The notes under the pieces are model-generated. The model was not told the origin of the DNA. It worked only from the letters and a program-made list of their open reading frames with translations, and searched no databases. A program made the position numbers and the translations under genes. Below are positions 7,064 to 16,321 of a stretch of DNA of 64,000 nucleotides, one piece after another (position 1 is the first letter of the stretch; the number at the start of each line of letters is the position of its first letter). The DNA is from Planctomycetota bacterium (lineage in GTDB: Bacteria > Planctomycetota > J058 > JAJDCQ01): assembly GCA_029260755.1 (NCBI GenBank), contig JAJDCQ010000024.1, positions 1 through 64,000 on the forward strand. The letters run 5' to 3'.

Positions 7064-9460
7064 TCAGAAGCCGATGCCGATCGTGAATGAAAAGACCTCC
7101 TCGTCATCGTCGTCCATCTTGATGACGGGGAAGCCGAAGTCGAAGGCGACGGGAGCCGGGAAGTAGGGGACGAACAGACGGAGCCCCGCGCCCATCGTGA
7201 CGCGGACCCCGTCGAGCTCGAGCTCGTCGTCGAGCTCCCACTTCTTGATGTTCTTGACGACGCTCCCGGCGTCGATGAACACGAGCCCGCGCAGGATGTT
7301 CTGCGGCAGGATCGGGAAGTTGTACTCGATCGTCGCCGTCGTGATGAAGTTGCCGCCCTGCGGCTCGTCGTCGAACTGCGGCCCGACGCTCCGGAACTCG
7401 AACCCGCGGATGCTGCGGGCGCCGCCGGCGAAGAAGCGCTCGAAGATCGGGATCTCGTCGGTGTTGCCGTACTCCTCGATCCAGCCGATCTCTCCGCGGA
7501 TCGCGAAGACGTGCTTGTACCCGTTCGGGAACTCGAACAGCGTGTGCTGGAGGTTCGCCTCGGCCGAGATCTTGTTGAAGTCCAGGTCGCTCCCGAGATG
7601 CTCGCTCGCCCACTCGTACGACGCGGTGAAGCCCCAGCCGCCGTAGAAGAGGAAGGTCCGGTCGATCAGGTTGCGGTCGACCGAGAACGAGGCCCGAAGG
7701 CTCGAGATCAACGTCTTGCCCGCGGCGCGGTGGACGTCGGGGATCGCGTCGAACTCCACCTCGTGGATCTGGACCTCCTCCAGGCGGTAGGTCAGCTTGA
7801 CCGTGACGTCCTGGTTGATCCGGTAGCCGAGGCCGAGGAGGCCGCCGATCCGCGACTCGACGTAGTCGCCGAAGTCGCGGTCGAAGATGAAGCCGTCGAG
7901 GCTGAACACGACCGGGAGCCCGAGGAACCAGGGCTCGGTGAAGTTCGCGCGATAGCTGCTCCGGTCGCCGCCGGGCTGCGCCTGGAGGAGCAGGCTCTGA
8001 CCGCCGCCCGCGAACGCGTACCCGTCGAGGATGTCGTCGAGCGAGCGCGGCAGCCGGAACAGGTCGAAGTTTCGCTGGCTGTAGACGATGTTCGCGAAGA
8101 AGCCGACGTTACTGGAGATGCCGCCGCCGAGCAGGATGCTGCCCGTCTTCGACTCATCGACCCGCAGGATGACGTCCTTCGTCTCGGGCGAGCTGCCCTC
8201 CTCGAACCGGATCCGGACGTCGTCGAACCAGCGGCGGCGACCGAGCCGGGCGAGGCTCTCCTCGGCGAGGACCGAGTCGAACGGCTCGCCGGGATGGATC
8301 GAGAGCTCCCGCCGGACGACGTGATCGCGCGTCTTGTCGTTGCCCTCGATCAGGATCCGCTCGACGGTGACCGGGCCGCCCTCGTCCATGTCGAGCGAGA
8401 TGTCGACGACCTTCTCCTCGTGGTCGTAGGTGAGGTTGGTGCGACTCCGGGCGAGGACGTAGCTCTTCTGGCCGTACCGGCTCCGGAGGGTCCGGAGATC
8501 CGCCTCGAGCTTGGTCCCGTCGAAGTGATCGCCCGGCTTCGTCGTCATCTCGGCCTCGAGCTCGGCCGCGTCGAAGATCGTGACGTTGGTGATCTGAAGG
8601 GTCCGGACGAGGTAGCGCGGCCCCTCCTGGACGTGGAAGGTCACGTCGACCTCGGAGCGGTCCTCGTTGAAGATCGGGGCGTCGTTGTAGACGCGCACGT
8701 CCAGGTAGCCCTGCCGGCGATACCAGGCGGCGATCCGCTCGACGTCCTGCGCGATCAGCTCCCGGTCGAGGTTGCCCTTCTCGATCCAGCCGAAGAAGAA
8801 GGCCTCCTTCGTCAGCATGATCTCGCGGATGTCGTCGGGATCGAACGCGTTGACGCCATCGAAGAGGATCTCGTCGATGAGGACGCGCCGCCCCTCCTGG
8901 ATGTCGAAGATCAGGTCGACCTCGCCCGGCTTCCCGTCCCGCGCCGGGTCTCGGACCGTGTGGGTGACGGCCACCTCGACGTAGCCCTCATCGACGTACT
9001 GCTTCCGCAGCTTCTCCTTGTCGACCTCGACGAGCCAGTGGTCGAGGAGCTGGCCCTTCTTGCTCCGCATGTCGTCGGCGAGCTCGTCGAGGCCGAGGGC
9101 GTCGCGCCCGCGGATGACGATCCGGTTGATCCGCTGCCGCTCCGTCACCCGGAAGACGACGGTGACCCCGCGCTCGTCGACGCTCGTCCCGACGGTGATG
9201 CCGGCCTGCGCGTCGAAGTCGCCGAGCGCGTAGAGGCGCGCCACGTCCTGGCTGAGCACCTCGGCGTCGAACGCCTCGCCGACCCGGGTCCGGATCTTGC
9301 TCCGGAGGAAGTGGGGCGAGAGGCGATCGAGGCCGTCGAACTCGACGGCGCGCACCGGACGTCCGCCGGGGTTCGGGCTCTGCGCGTGGGCCGCGCGGGG
9401 CGCGCCGGCGAGCGCGATCGGAATCGCGAACGCCACCACGAGGCAAGCACGGAGTCGCAT
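7064..9460 (-). CDS. bamA: Outer membrane protein assembly factor BamA
   Basis: A 798-residue Omp85 protein. The ATG at 9460 gives a signal peptide ending in AHA; the open frame further upstream is dnaB antisense-frame sequence. About 350 residues of repeated POTRA domains follow, then a 16-strand barrel region with the conserved IRGFE (VRGF-type) lid-lock motif in GGARSIRGFEF, and a C-terminus ending in an aromatic (FTIGIGF), as barrel proteins do. BamA inserts beta-barrel proteins into the outer membrane. It lies 22 bases after dnaB and just ahead of skp. Together with lpxC this is direct sequence evidence for a diderm envelope. Confidence 0.93.
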   Translation of the reverse strand: MRLRACLVVAFAIPIALAGAPRAAHAQSPNPGGRPVRAVEFDGLDRLSPHFLRSKIRTRVGEAFDAEVLSQDVARLYALGDFDAQAGITVGTSVDERGVTVVFRVTERQRINRIVIRGRDALGLDELADDMRSKKGQLLDHWLVEVDKEKLRKQYVDEGYVEVAVTHTVRDPARDGKPGEVDLIFDIQEGRRVLIDEILFDGVNAFDPDDIREIMLTKEAFFFGWIEKGNLDRELIAQDVERIAAWYRRQGYLDVRVYNDAPIFNEDRSEVDVTFHVQEGPRYLVRTLQITNVTIFDAAELEAEMTTKPGDHFDGTKLEADLRTLRSRYGQKSYVLARSRTNLTYDHEEKVVDISLDMDEGGPVTVERILIEGNDKTRDHVVRRELSIHPGEPFDSVLAEESLARLGRRRWFDDVRIRFEEGSSPETKDVILRVDESKTGSILLGGGISSNVGFFANIVYSQRNFDLFRLPRSLDDILDGYAFAGGGQSLLLQAQPGGDRSSYRANFTEPWFLGLPVVFSLDGFIFDRDFGDYVESRIGGLLGLGYRINQDVTVKLTYRLEEVQIHEVEFDAIPDVHRAAGKTLISSLRASFSVDRNLIDRTFLFYGGWGFTASYEWASEHLGSDLDFNKISAEANLQHTLFEFPNGYKHVFAIRGEIGWIEEYGNTDEIPIFERFFAGGARSIRGFEFRSVGPQFDDEPQGGNFITTATIEYNFPILPQNILRGLVFIDAGSVVKNIKKWELDDELELDGVRVTMGAGLRLFVPYFPAPVAFDFGFPVIKMDDDDEEVFSFTIGIGF

Positions 9461-9482
9461 CGGGATGGCTCTCCGGAGGGGA

Positions 9483-10835
9483 TCAGTCACGCGCGAGGTT
9501 CTCGAACCGGAAGGCCTCGCGGAAGTAGGCCAGCTCGGCGACGCCGGTCGGGCCGTTTCGATTCTTCGCCACGATGATCTCGGCACGGTTCCGGATCTCG
9601 GGCGGGATCTCCTCGTCCTTCTTGCCCTGCTGGCGCTTGACGTAGTCCTCGCGGTGCAGGAGAAGCACGATGTCGGCGTCCTGCTCGATCGCTCCACTCT
9701 CGCGGAGGTCGGCGAGACGCGGTCGCTGGTCGGTCCGATCCTCGACCTTCCGGCTGAGCTGACTGAGCGCGACGATCGGGATGTCGAGCTCGAGGGCCAG
9801 CCCCTTGAGCTTCCGCGAGATCGCCGCGACCTCGGCCTGCCGGTTGTCGACGTTGCTCGCGCCATCGCTCAGGAGCTGGAGGTAGTCGATGACGATGAAG
9901 TCGAGCCCCTCGCTGTGCTTCATGCGCCGGGCGCGGCTCCGCACCGTCATCGTGGTGGTGCCGGACCCGTCGTCCAGGAAGAGGGCGGCGCTCGAGAGGA
10001 TCTCCCCCGCGTCGAACAGGAGGTTCTCCTCGTCGCCGTTCAAGACGCCGCTGCGCAGCCGGAAGCTGTCGACCTTGGCCATCGAGCACAACAGGTTGAG
10101 GGTGATGTCGAGCGCCTTCATCTCGAGGGAGAAGAAGATCCCCTTCTTCCCGCCGTGGACGCACATGTTGCGAACGAGATTCAGGCAAAAGGTGGTCTTT
10201 CCGACGGACGGCCGCGCCGCGAGAATGATGAGCTGTCCGCCCCGGAACCCCTGGAGGAGGAAGTCGAGGTCGTAGTAGCCGCTGCTCACTCCCTGATTGA
10301 TCCCGTCCCCCGAGCGGCTCTGGCGGATCAGGTCGAACGCCTGCTGGAGCACCTCGCCGACGCTCACCCCGGCCTTGCCCATCCGGTTGCCCGTCGCCTC
10401 GTAGAGGCGGCGCTCCGCCCGGTCGAGCACCTCATCGCACGCGTCGGCCGACTCGTAGACGTCGCCGATCGTCTCGTGGGCGAGCGAGAGGAGGTTCCGC
10501 AGCTCGAACTTCTCGCGGACGAGCCGGGCGTGGTTCTCGACGTGCGCCGAGGTCGCGACCGCCTCGAGGAGGTCGGTGATCGCGTCGCTCCCGCCGATCT
10601 GATCGAGCAGCCCCTTGCTCCGCAGGTGATCACGGAGCGCGACCGGCTCGACCCCCCGATTGCCATCGTGCAGCTCGAGGACGGCGCGAAAGATGTGCTG
10701 GTGCGCGGGCTCGAAGAAGTGCTCCGGACGCACCGTCTCGGCGACCAGATCGACCCGCACGGGATCGAGCAGGATCGCTCCGATCACGGCCCGCTCGGCC
10801 TCGGCGTTGAAGGGCGGCGCACGGTCGACCGACAC
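9483..10835 (-). CDS. dnaB: Replicative DNA helicase DnaB
   Basis: A 450-residue hexameric 5'-3' helicase of the replisome. The N-terminal DnaB domain (about 8-110) is followed by a linker and the RecA-like motor with Walker A in AARPSVGKTT (about 207-215), the H1a-type EMK segment, Walker B FIVIDYLQL, and the sensor QLSR. The DLRESGAIEQDAD signature is intact. No intein or insertion is seen. The GTG start is supported by TAGGAGG eight bases upstream. The order rpsF-rpsR-rplI-dnaB is common in bacteria. Length and motifs match the family. Confidence 0.96.
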   Translation of the reverse strand: MSVDRAPPFNAEAERAVIGAILLDPVRVDLVAETVRPEHFFEPAHQHIFRAVLELHDGNRGVEPVALRDHLRSKGLLDQIGGSDAITDLLEAVATSAHVENHARLVREKFELRNLLSLAHETIGDVYESADACDEVLDRAERRLYEATGNRMGKAGVSVGEVLQQAFDLIRQSRSGDGINQGVSSGYYDLDFLLQGFRGGQLIILAARPSVGKTTFCLNLVRNMCVHGGKKGIFFSLEMKALDITLNLLCSMAKVDSFRLRSGVLNGDEENLLFDAGEILSSAALFLDDGSGTTTMTVRSRARRMKHSEGLDFIVIDYLQLLSDGASNVDNRQAEVAAISRKLKGLALELDIPIVALSQLSRKVEDRTDQRPRLADLRESGAIEQDADIVLLLHREDYVKRQQGKKDEEIPPEIRNRAEIIVAKNRNGPTGVAELAYFREAFRFENLARD

Positions 10836-10960
10836 CGGTGGAGCCTCCTAGAGCGGGCGGACGGAAGACGAGGGACGCTGACGGCACGAACGAACGCCGA
10901 CGGGGCCCGCGCTCGGCGGGCCCCCTGGAAACGACGTGGCGAGCGACGAGTGGGGGACGC

Positions 10961-11488
10961 TCAGGACGCCTCGCCCGACTCCGCCGCCGCGGCGAGCTCC
11001 GCGGCGTGCGCCGCCTTGGCGTCTTCCACGGCGGTCAGCGCCTCGCCGCCTTCGGCGACGACCCAGACCTTGATGTCGACGGTGACCTCGGCGTGGAGCT
11101 GCGCGACGACGGTGAACTCGCCGACCTCCTTGATGGGCTCCATCTTGATGAGCTTGGCGTCGACGCCGTAGCCCAGCTTGGCGAGCCCATCGGAGACGAG
11201 CTGCGCGGTGACCGCCCCGTAGAGATGGCCCTCCTCGCCCGCCTTCATCGTGATGGTGACGCTCGCGCCGACGAGCGTCTCGGCCTCGGCGGCGAGCTCG
11301 GCCCGACGCTTCGCCTCCTCCTCCTCGTAATGGGCCCGCTCGATCGCGATCTCCCGGATGTTCTCCGGCGTGACCGACGTGGCGAGTCCCTTCGGGAGGA
11401 GGTAGTTCCGGCCGTACCCGTCGCGGACGTTGACCACGTCCCCGATCTTCCCGAGCTTGTCGACAGTCTTCTTCAAAAGCAAACGCAT
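10961..11488 (-). CDS. rplI: Large-subunit ribosomal protein bL9
   Basis: A 175-residue protein, slightly longer than the usual 150. The N-terminal domain (MRLLLKKTVDKLGKIGDVV, then GYGRNYLLPKGLA) is the 23S-binding part. A long charged helix (about 45-65) and a C-terminal domain follow, and an Ala/Glu-rich tail of about 20 residues has been added. The ATG at 11488 has GGAGG seven bases upstream and matches the universal bL9 start; a longer frame beginning at 11581 is spurious. Confidence 0.95.
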   Translation of the reverse strand: MRLLLKKTVDKLGKIGDVVNVRDGYGRNYLLPKGLATSVTPENIREIAIERAHYEEEEAKRRAELAAEAETLVGASVTITMKAGEEGHLYGAVTAQLVSDGLAKLGYGVDAKLIKMEPIKEVGEFTVVAQLHAEVTVDIKVWVVAEGGEALTAVEDAKAAHAAELAAAAESGEAS

Positions 11489-11597
11489 CACGTCCTCCGC
11501 TGGTCGCGCCTGCGACCGCGTTCTTTCTCGGTGACGACCCACCCGGGCTCGCCATGTCTTCGATGACGGGGCGATCACCACCCCGTCGCGGCGCTCG

Positions 11598-11975
11598 CTA
11601 GCCGATGAACGGCAGCAGGGCCATGAACCGCGCCCGCTTGATCGCCGTCTTCACCCGACGCTGGTGCTTGGCGCAGTTGCCCGACCGCTTCTTCGAGAAG
11701 ATCTTGCCCTGCGCGGTGCAGAGCCGCTGCAGCGACTGGATGTCCTTGAAGTCGACCAGGTCGAGCTTGTCCTTGCAGAACCGGCACCGGTTGCGAGGCT
11801 TGCCGAACGACCGCCGCACCCTCCGCGGCCCGCCGCCGCCACCACCGTCCCGGTCGTCGCGGTCGCCCCGGTCGCCGCGGTCGCCGCGGTCGCCGCGGTC
11901 GCCCCGGTCGCCCCGGTCGCCCCGGTCACCACGATCTCCGCGCTCGCCGCGCGGCCCACCTTCGTAATCGCTCAT
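11598..11975 (-). CDS. rpsR: Small-subunit ribosomal protein bS18 with a (Gly-Asp-Arg)n N-terminal extension
   Basis: A 125-residue protein whose last 75 residues are a normal bS18: CRFC and CAKH metal-type Cys motifs, the K-x-IFSKKRSG segment and the RAR-x-MALLPFIG end. The first 50 residues are unusual: MSDYEGGPRGE, then nine consecutive Gly-Asp-Arg triplets, then six Gly. bS18 is normally 75-95 residues, so the tail is a low-complexity, zwitterionic extension. It is in frame, starts with ATG, and a typical rpsF lies 25 bases upstream, so this is the real gene. RGD/RGG-type tails can bind RNA, but any function here is guesswork. Confidence 0.95.
   Translation of the reverse strand: MSDYEGGPRGERGDRGDRGDRGDRGDRGDRGDRGDRGDRDDRDGGGGGGPRRVRRSFGKPRNRCRFCKDKLDLVDFKDIQSLQRLCTAQGKIFSKKRSGNCAKHQRRVKTAIKRARFMALLPFIG
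11860..11940 (-). repeat. Tandem 9-base repeat inside rpsR
   Basis: Nine consecutive copies of a 9-base unit (GGCGACCGS on the coding strand, third positions varying) encode the Gly-Asp-Arg triplets of bS18. The copy-to-copy variation is mostly synonymous, which suggests the peptide is under selection rather than being a fresh slippage product. Confidence 0.9.
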
Positions 11976-12000
11976 CGAGCTACTCCTCTATTCAAGTGTG

Positions 12001-12444
12001 CTAAGAGCTGGCGGCCGCGACCGGCTCGTCCTTCGCGTCCTTCTCGTTCCCGTCTTTCCCATCGGTCGCGTCCGGCGCGTCCTTCACCTCGGCGGCGCCC
12101 TCGGGCGTCTCCTCGACGGGCCGGAGCTCGGCGGGCTCCTTCTCGTGGACGATGAACATGTGCCGGAGAACCGTCTCGCTGAGGCGGAGCTCGCGGTCCA
12201 TCGCGCTGATGTTCGCCGGGTCGACCTTGAAGAAGCCGAGGAGATACGTTCCTCGCTTCAGGCTGTTGATCTCGTAGGCGAGCTTGCGGTCGCCCCAGTG
12301 ATCGAGCTTCACCACCTCGGAGCCATGCTTCTCCAGCAGATCACGGACCAGCTTGACGAGATGCTCCATGCCCTTCCCGGCCTCGGTCGGGTCGAACAGG
12401 AAGAGGCCTTCGTAGAGGCGACTGCCTTCGGTACTGCGCTTCAA
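12001..12444 (-). CDS. rpsF: Small-subunit ribosomal protein bS6
   Basis: A 147-residue protein that binds the central domain of 16S rRNA as a pair with bS18. The ferredoxin-like core is clear: YEGLFLFDP, HWGDRKLAYEI, KRGTYLLGFF, and ELRLSETVLRHMFI. A 40-residue acidic/Ala-rich tail, ending in AAASS, extends past the core, as in many bacteria. The start codon is TTG; it is chosen because TAGGAGG lies five bases upstream and the protein begins where the family does. First of the rpsF-rpsR-rplI-dnaB series; no ssb gene lies between rpsF and rpsR. Confidence 0.93.
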   Translation of the reverse strand: MKRSTEGSRLYEGLFLFDPTEAGKGMEHLVKLVRDLLEKHGSEVVKLDHWGDRKLAYEINSLKRGTYLLGFFKVDPANISAMDRELRLSETVLRHMFIVHEKEPAELRPVEETPEGAAEVKDAPDATDGKDGNEKDAKDEPVAAASS

Positions 12445-12552
12445 GCGAACCTCCTAGGAGACATTGACGGGCGCGCCCGCCTGATGCCTCGATTCCAAAC
12501 AATCTATCTCTCGGCCCCGCGGAGGGGGCCATGACTCATCTCGCCTCGGCGG

Positions 12553-13155
12553 TCAGCCGTCGCTGGCCTCCGAAGGCGCTCGATTGAACACGTTCATGGC
12601 GGCGACCACCCCGTCGGTGATGCACGCGGTCACCGCGTCCCGGGCCGTCACCTCGGCGATGTCCGCCTCGACCTTCTCGTCGCGGCCGAACGGCTCGAGG
12701 ACCCAGTCGGCGGCGTCCTTCCGGCCGGGCGGGCGTCCGATTCCGACGCGCACCCGGACGTAGTCCTTGCTCCGGAGGAGCTGCGCGATCGACTCCAGCC
12801 CGCGGTGTCCGCCGGTCGAGCCCTTCTCTCGAATCCTGATCCGGCCGAGGTCGAGGTCGAGGTCGTCGACGACCACGATCACGTTCTCGGGCCGGGCGTC
12901 GTGCTCCTCGACGAACGACCGGACGGACCGACCGCTCAGGTTCATGTAGGTCTGCGGCTTGATCCAGACGACCGAGTCGCGACTTCCCCGCGGGGCATCG
13001 GACTCGGCGAACCGCGCCTCGTGCCTCGGACCCTTGAACCGAAACCGATACTCGGACGCGAGGAGATCGAGGACGCGGAACCCGACGTTGTGTCGCGTGT
13101 CCTCGTACTCGCTCCCCGGGTTTCCGAGGCCGACGACGATCCAGGTCTTGGGCAC
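12553..13155 (-). CDS. pth: Peptidyl-tRNA hydrolase
   Basis: A 200-residue enzyme that releases tRNA from drop-off peptidyl-tRNA. Family motifs are intact: VGLGNPGSEYEDTRHNVGF with the catalytic His, the KPQTYMNLSG segment, and VVDDLDLDLGRIRIR followed by GSTGGHRGLESI. The GTG at 13155 is chosen because it opens directly on the first beta strand; the open frame extends upstream into rplY. It lies 31 bases after rplY, the usual rplY-pth pair. Confidence 0.93.
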   Translation of the reverse strand: MPKTWIVVGLGNPGSEYEDTRHNVGFRVLDLLASEYRFRFKGPRHEARFAESDAPRGSRDSVVWIKPQTYMNLSGRSVRSFVEEHDARPENVIVVVDDLDLDLGRIRIREKGSTGGHRGLESIAQLLRSKDYVRVRVGIGRPPGRKDAADWVLEPFGRDEKVEADIAEVTARDAVTACITDGVVAAMNVFNRAPSEASDG

Positions 13156-13186
13156 GAGTGCGGTCCTGACGGCCAGCGCGTGAGCG

Positions 13187-13843
13187 CTAGCTCTCGCCGC
13201 CCGAGTCGTCGCCGCCCTCGGCGCCCTCGGCGCCCTCGGCACCCTCGCCCTCGGCGCCCTCCTCGCCCTCCTCGGTCGGCTCGACCTCGGCGGCCTTCTC
13301 GACCACGGCCGCGACCGGGTCCTCGATGTTCACGCCGATGACCTCGGCGCTCGCGGCGAACGGGAGATCCTTCACCCGGATCACGTCGCCGACGTTGAGG
13401 CTTCCGATCTTCACCTCCAGGGTGTCGGGGATGTCGGTCGGGAGGCACTTGATCCGCACCCGCCGGATCGACTGGACGAGGTCACCCGCGCCGATCACGA
13501 CGCCCTTGGGCAGGCCGACGAGGCTGATCGCGATCTCGATCTCGAGCTTCTCGTCGAGCGAGATGCGGTTGAAGTCGACGTGGTAGACGCGCTCGCCGAG
13601 GTGGTCCCACTGGACCTCCTGGAGCATCGCGGCCTCGGCCTCGCCGCCCTCGATGTCGATCGCGAAGACGCGGCTGCGGGTCCGGATCCGGTTGAGGAAG
13701 TCGTCCCGGTCGATCTGGATGTGCTGGACCTCCTGTCGACGTCCGTAGAGGACCGCAGGGATCTCACCGTCGGCGCGCATCCGTCGGCTGTGCGAGGTGC
13801 CCGTGAGGGTGCGCTTCTTCGCGTGGAGGGTGACGAGTTCCAT
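13187..13843 (-). CDS. rplY: Large-subunit ribosomal protein bL25 (Ctc form)
   Basis: A 218-residue protein that binds 5S rRNA. It has the bL25 N-terminal domain (KRTLTGTSHSRRMRADGEIPAVLYGRR) and the second beta-domain characteristic of the longer CTC/TL5 form (about 95-185, ending GVNIEDP). A tail of about 30 Glu/Gly/Ala residues follows. The ATG is preceded by AAGAAGG. It lies between prs and pth, a conserved arrangement. Confidence 0.93.
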   Translation of the reverse strand: MELVTLHAKKRTLTGTSHSRRMRADGEIPAVLYGRRQEVQHIQIDRDDFLNRIRTRSRVFAIDIEGGEAEAAMLQEVQWDHLGERVYHVDFNRISLDEKLEIEIAISLVGLPKGVVIGAGDLVQSIRRVRIKCLPTDIPDTLEVKIGSLNVGDVIRVKDLPFAASAEVIGVNIEDPVAAVVEKAAEVEPTEEGEEGAEGEGAEGAEGAEGGDDSGGES

Positions 13844-13954
13844 GACTACCTTCTTCTCTCTAGTGAGCCGGCCCGGCTTGCGATGGTTCGACGCCGGACG
13901 CGTCCGTTCGAAACGAGTTGCTACTCCGGCCGCGCGCAGCGGGCCGGTCGATCT

Positions 13955-14911
13955 CTACTCCAGGTTGAACAGGTAGCTGACCGACCTGTTCGAGTGAATC
14001 CGATGGATCGCCTCTCCGAGGAGATCCGCGACGCTCAGGACGGTGAGGCGCTCGCCGAGCGCCTCGGCCTTCTCCCCGAGCGGGATCGTGTCCGTCGTGA
14101 CGATCCGGGTGAGCTCGCTGCCGCCGAGGTTCTCGACCGCCTTGCCGCACATCACCGGGTGCGTCACGCAGAAGGAGACGCTGGCCGCCTGCTTCTGGAG
14201 GAGGACCGTCGCCGCCTCGGCGACCGAGCCGCCGGTCGCCACGATGTCGTCGACGAGGACGACGTTCCGACCCGCGACGTCTCCGATCACGAAGCCGGCC
14301 TCGACCTTGGTCGGGCTGACCCGGCGCTTCTCGACGACGGCGAGGCGCGCGCCGAGGCGCTTGGCGTAGCCCCAGGCCATCTTCATCCCGCCGACGTCGG
14401 GGCTGCAGATCACGAGGTCGTCGAGCCCGAGGCGCTTGAAGTGACGGACGAGGACCGGCGAGGCGTAGATGTGGTCGAGCGGGATGTCGAAGAAGCCCTG
14501 GATCTGCGCCGCGTGCAGGTCGATCGTCAGGACGCGGTTCGCGCCCGCCTGGGTGATCAGGTTGGCGACGAGCTTCGCGCTGATCGGGACGCGACCCTCG
14601 TCCTTGCGGTCCTGGCGGGCATACCCGAAGTAGGGGATCACCGCGGTGATCGTGTTCGCGCTCGCCCGCCGCAGGGCGTCGATGAGCGTGAGCAGCTCCA
14701 TCAGGTTGTCGTTGACCGGTGTGCAGGTCGACTGGATCACGTAGACGTCGGCGCCGCGGACGTCCGCCTGGATCTTGACGCTGATCTCCCCATCGGGGAA
14801 GCGCGCCACGCTCGCGTCGGCCTGCTTCGTGCCGAGATAGCGACAGATGGCGTCGGTGAGCGGCGGGTTCGACGTTCCGCTGAAGACGAGGAGGCGGTCT
14901 TCCAAGGACAT
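13955..14911 (-). CDS. prs: Ribose-phosphate pyrophosphokinase (PRPP synthetase)
   Basis: A 318-residue class I enzyme of normal length. It makes PRPP from ribose 5-phosphate and ATP for nucleotide, His and Trp synthesis. Visible motifs are YFGYARQDRK (ATP loop), LTIDLHAAQIQGFF (Mg/PRPP site) and the PRPP-binding VVLVDDIVATGGSV near 215-228. It sits between glmU and rplY on the same strand; this glmU-prs-rplY-pth order is widely conserved. Confidence 0.96.
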   Translation of the reverse strand: MSLEDRLLVFSGTSNPPLTDAICRYLGTKQADASVARFPDGEISVKIQADVRGADVYVIQSTCTPVNDNLMELLTLIDALRRASANTITAVIPYFGYARQDRKDEGRVPISAKLVANLITQAGANRVLTIDLHAAQIQGFFDIPLDHIYASPVLVRHFKRLGLDDLVICSPDVGGMKMAWGYAKRLGARLAVVEKRRVSPTKVEAGFVIGDVAGRNVVLVDDIVATGGSVAEAATVLLQKQAASVSFCVTHPVMCGKAVENLGGSELTRIVTTDTIPLGEKAEALGERLTVLSVADLLGEAIHRIHSNRSVSYLFNLE

Positions 14912-15016
14912 CCGGTCTCGCTCCCGTCCCGGTCCTCGTCGGACCGGCTTCGTCGTTGCCCAGGCGTTCGGTGCGGCGCGCGTCCCGACGACGCCACCGC
15001 GGTGATCGTGTTCGGT

Positions 15017-16321
15017 CTACTTCTTCCGGATCGGGCGGGCCGGCACGCCGACCCAGGTCTCGCCCGCCGGCACCGAGCTCCCTCGCTTGAGGAGCGCTCC
15101 GGCGCCCGTGCGCGCGCCCGCGGCGACCTCGCCGGGGGCCACGATGATCGTGCCGCTGCCGACGAAGGCGCGGTCGCCGATCCGTGTCTCGTGCTTGTCC
15201 TGGCCGTCCCAGTTGGCGAAGACGGTGCCGGCGCCGATGTTGGCGCCGCTGCCGATGTCGCCGTCGCCCAGATACGAGAGGTGCTTCGCCTTGCTGCCGG
15301 CGCCGAGGCGAGTCTTCTTCATCTCGACGAAGTTGCCGACCTGCGCCCCGTCCTCGAGGACCGTGCCGATCCGGACGTGACTGAACGGGCCGACCTGGCA
15401 GCCCACCCCGATCGTCGTCGGTCCGGAGATCACCGTGAACGGGTGAATCGTCGTGTCGCGACCGATGGTCACCCGGTGGTCGATCCAGGTGGTCGCGGGG
15501 TCGACGACGGTGACGCCCTCCGCCTGAAGGCGCGCGATGACCCGATCGCGCGCCGTCGCCGAGACGCGGGCGAGGTCCGCCCGGTCGTTGACGCCGTCGA
15601 CCTCGTCGGTGCGACCGGCGCGGACGCCCACGACGGGCCGGTCACGCGTCACCGCGTCGGCGATGAGGGACGTCAGGTAGTGCTCGCCGGTGACCGGGTC
15701 GGGGCCGACGGCCGCGGCTCGCTCGAACGCCTCGGGGAGGGTGAACCCGTAAATTCCGGCGTTCACCTCGCCGATCCGGCGCACCTCGGGGCGGTCGATG
15801 TTCTTGTCCTCGACGATCGCGACGACGCTCCCCTCGGGCCCGCGGACGATTCGCCCGTAGCCCGCCGCGCTCACCGGCTCGAACGTGAGGACGGTCGCGA
15901 ACGCGTCGGCGCCGGCGTGCCCGTCGAGGATCCTCGCGAGCGTCTCGGGTCGCATGAGCGGGACGTCGCCGTTGAGGACGAGGGCGGTGCCCTCGAAGCC
16001 CTCGAGCTCGGCGGCAGCGGACGCGAACGCGTCGGCGGTCCCGCACGCATTCGTCTGCACGGCGAAGCGCGGAGCCGGAACGCCGGCGGCCTCGGCGCGC
16101 CTCTGCAGCGTCGCGCGGATCCGCTCGCCGTGCTCGCCGGGCCCGACGACGACGACGACTGGATCGGCGCCGGCCGCGCGGGCGACGTCGACGACCAGAC
16201 CGACCATCGGCTCACCGAGGACGTCGTGGATCACCTTCGGCACGTCGCTCTTCATGCGCGTGCTGCGACCGGCGGCCAGGACGATGGCGGCGGGGGAGCT
16301 CTTTGTCGGCGGACTCGCCAT
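15017..16321 (-). CDS. glmU: Bifunctional GlmU: glucosamine-1-P acetyltransferase / GlcNAc-1-P uridyltransferase
   Basis: A 434-residue cytoplasmic enzyme making UDP-GlcNAc for peptidoglycan and lipid A. The N-terminal uridyltransferase domain has LAAGRSTRMKSDVPKV, QTNACGTADA and LNGDVPLM. From about residue 240 the left-handed beta-helix acetyltransferase half begins; it keeps the catalytic His segment (KHLSYLGD) and the NIGAGTVFANWDG acetyl-CoA region. The protein is about 20 residues shorter than the E. coli enzyme because the C-terminal tail is trimmed. It supplies the substrate for the downstream lpxC pathway. tRNA-Gln lies about 150 bases upstream on the same strand. Confidence 0.95.
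   Translation of the reverse strand: MASPPTKSSPAAIVLAAGRSTRMKSDVPKVIHDVLGEPMVGLVVDVARAAGADPVVVVVGPGEHGERIRATLQRRAEAAGVPAPRFAVQTNACGTADAFASAAAELEGFEGTALVLNGDVPLMRPETLARILDGHAGADAFATVLTFEPVSAAGYGRIVRGPEGSVVAIVEDKNIDRPEVRRIGEVNAGIYGFTLPEAFERAAAVGPDPVTGEHYLTSLIADAVTRDRPVVGVRAGRTDEVDGVNDRADLARVSATARDRVIARLQAEGVTVVDPATTWIDHRVTIGRDTTIHPFTVISGPTTIGVGCQVGPFSHVRIGTVLEDGAQVGNFVEMKKTRLGAGSKAKHLSYLGDGDIGSGANIGAGTVFANWDGQDKHETRIGDRAFVGSGTIIVAPGEVAAGARTGAGALLKRGSSVPAGETWVGVPARPIRKK

Noticed and set aside
11860..11940. Tandem repeat considered as a CRISPR-like array
   Set aside because: The unit is 9 bases, lacks spacers and encodes Gly-Asp-Arg within rpsR.
12516..12533. Hairpin GGCCCC/GGGGCC between pth and rpsF considered as a terminator
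   Set aside because: The stem is only 6 bp and is followed by GAGAGATAGA rather than a T-run, so it is not convincing.
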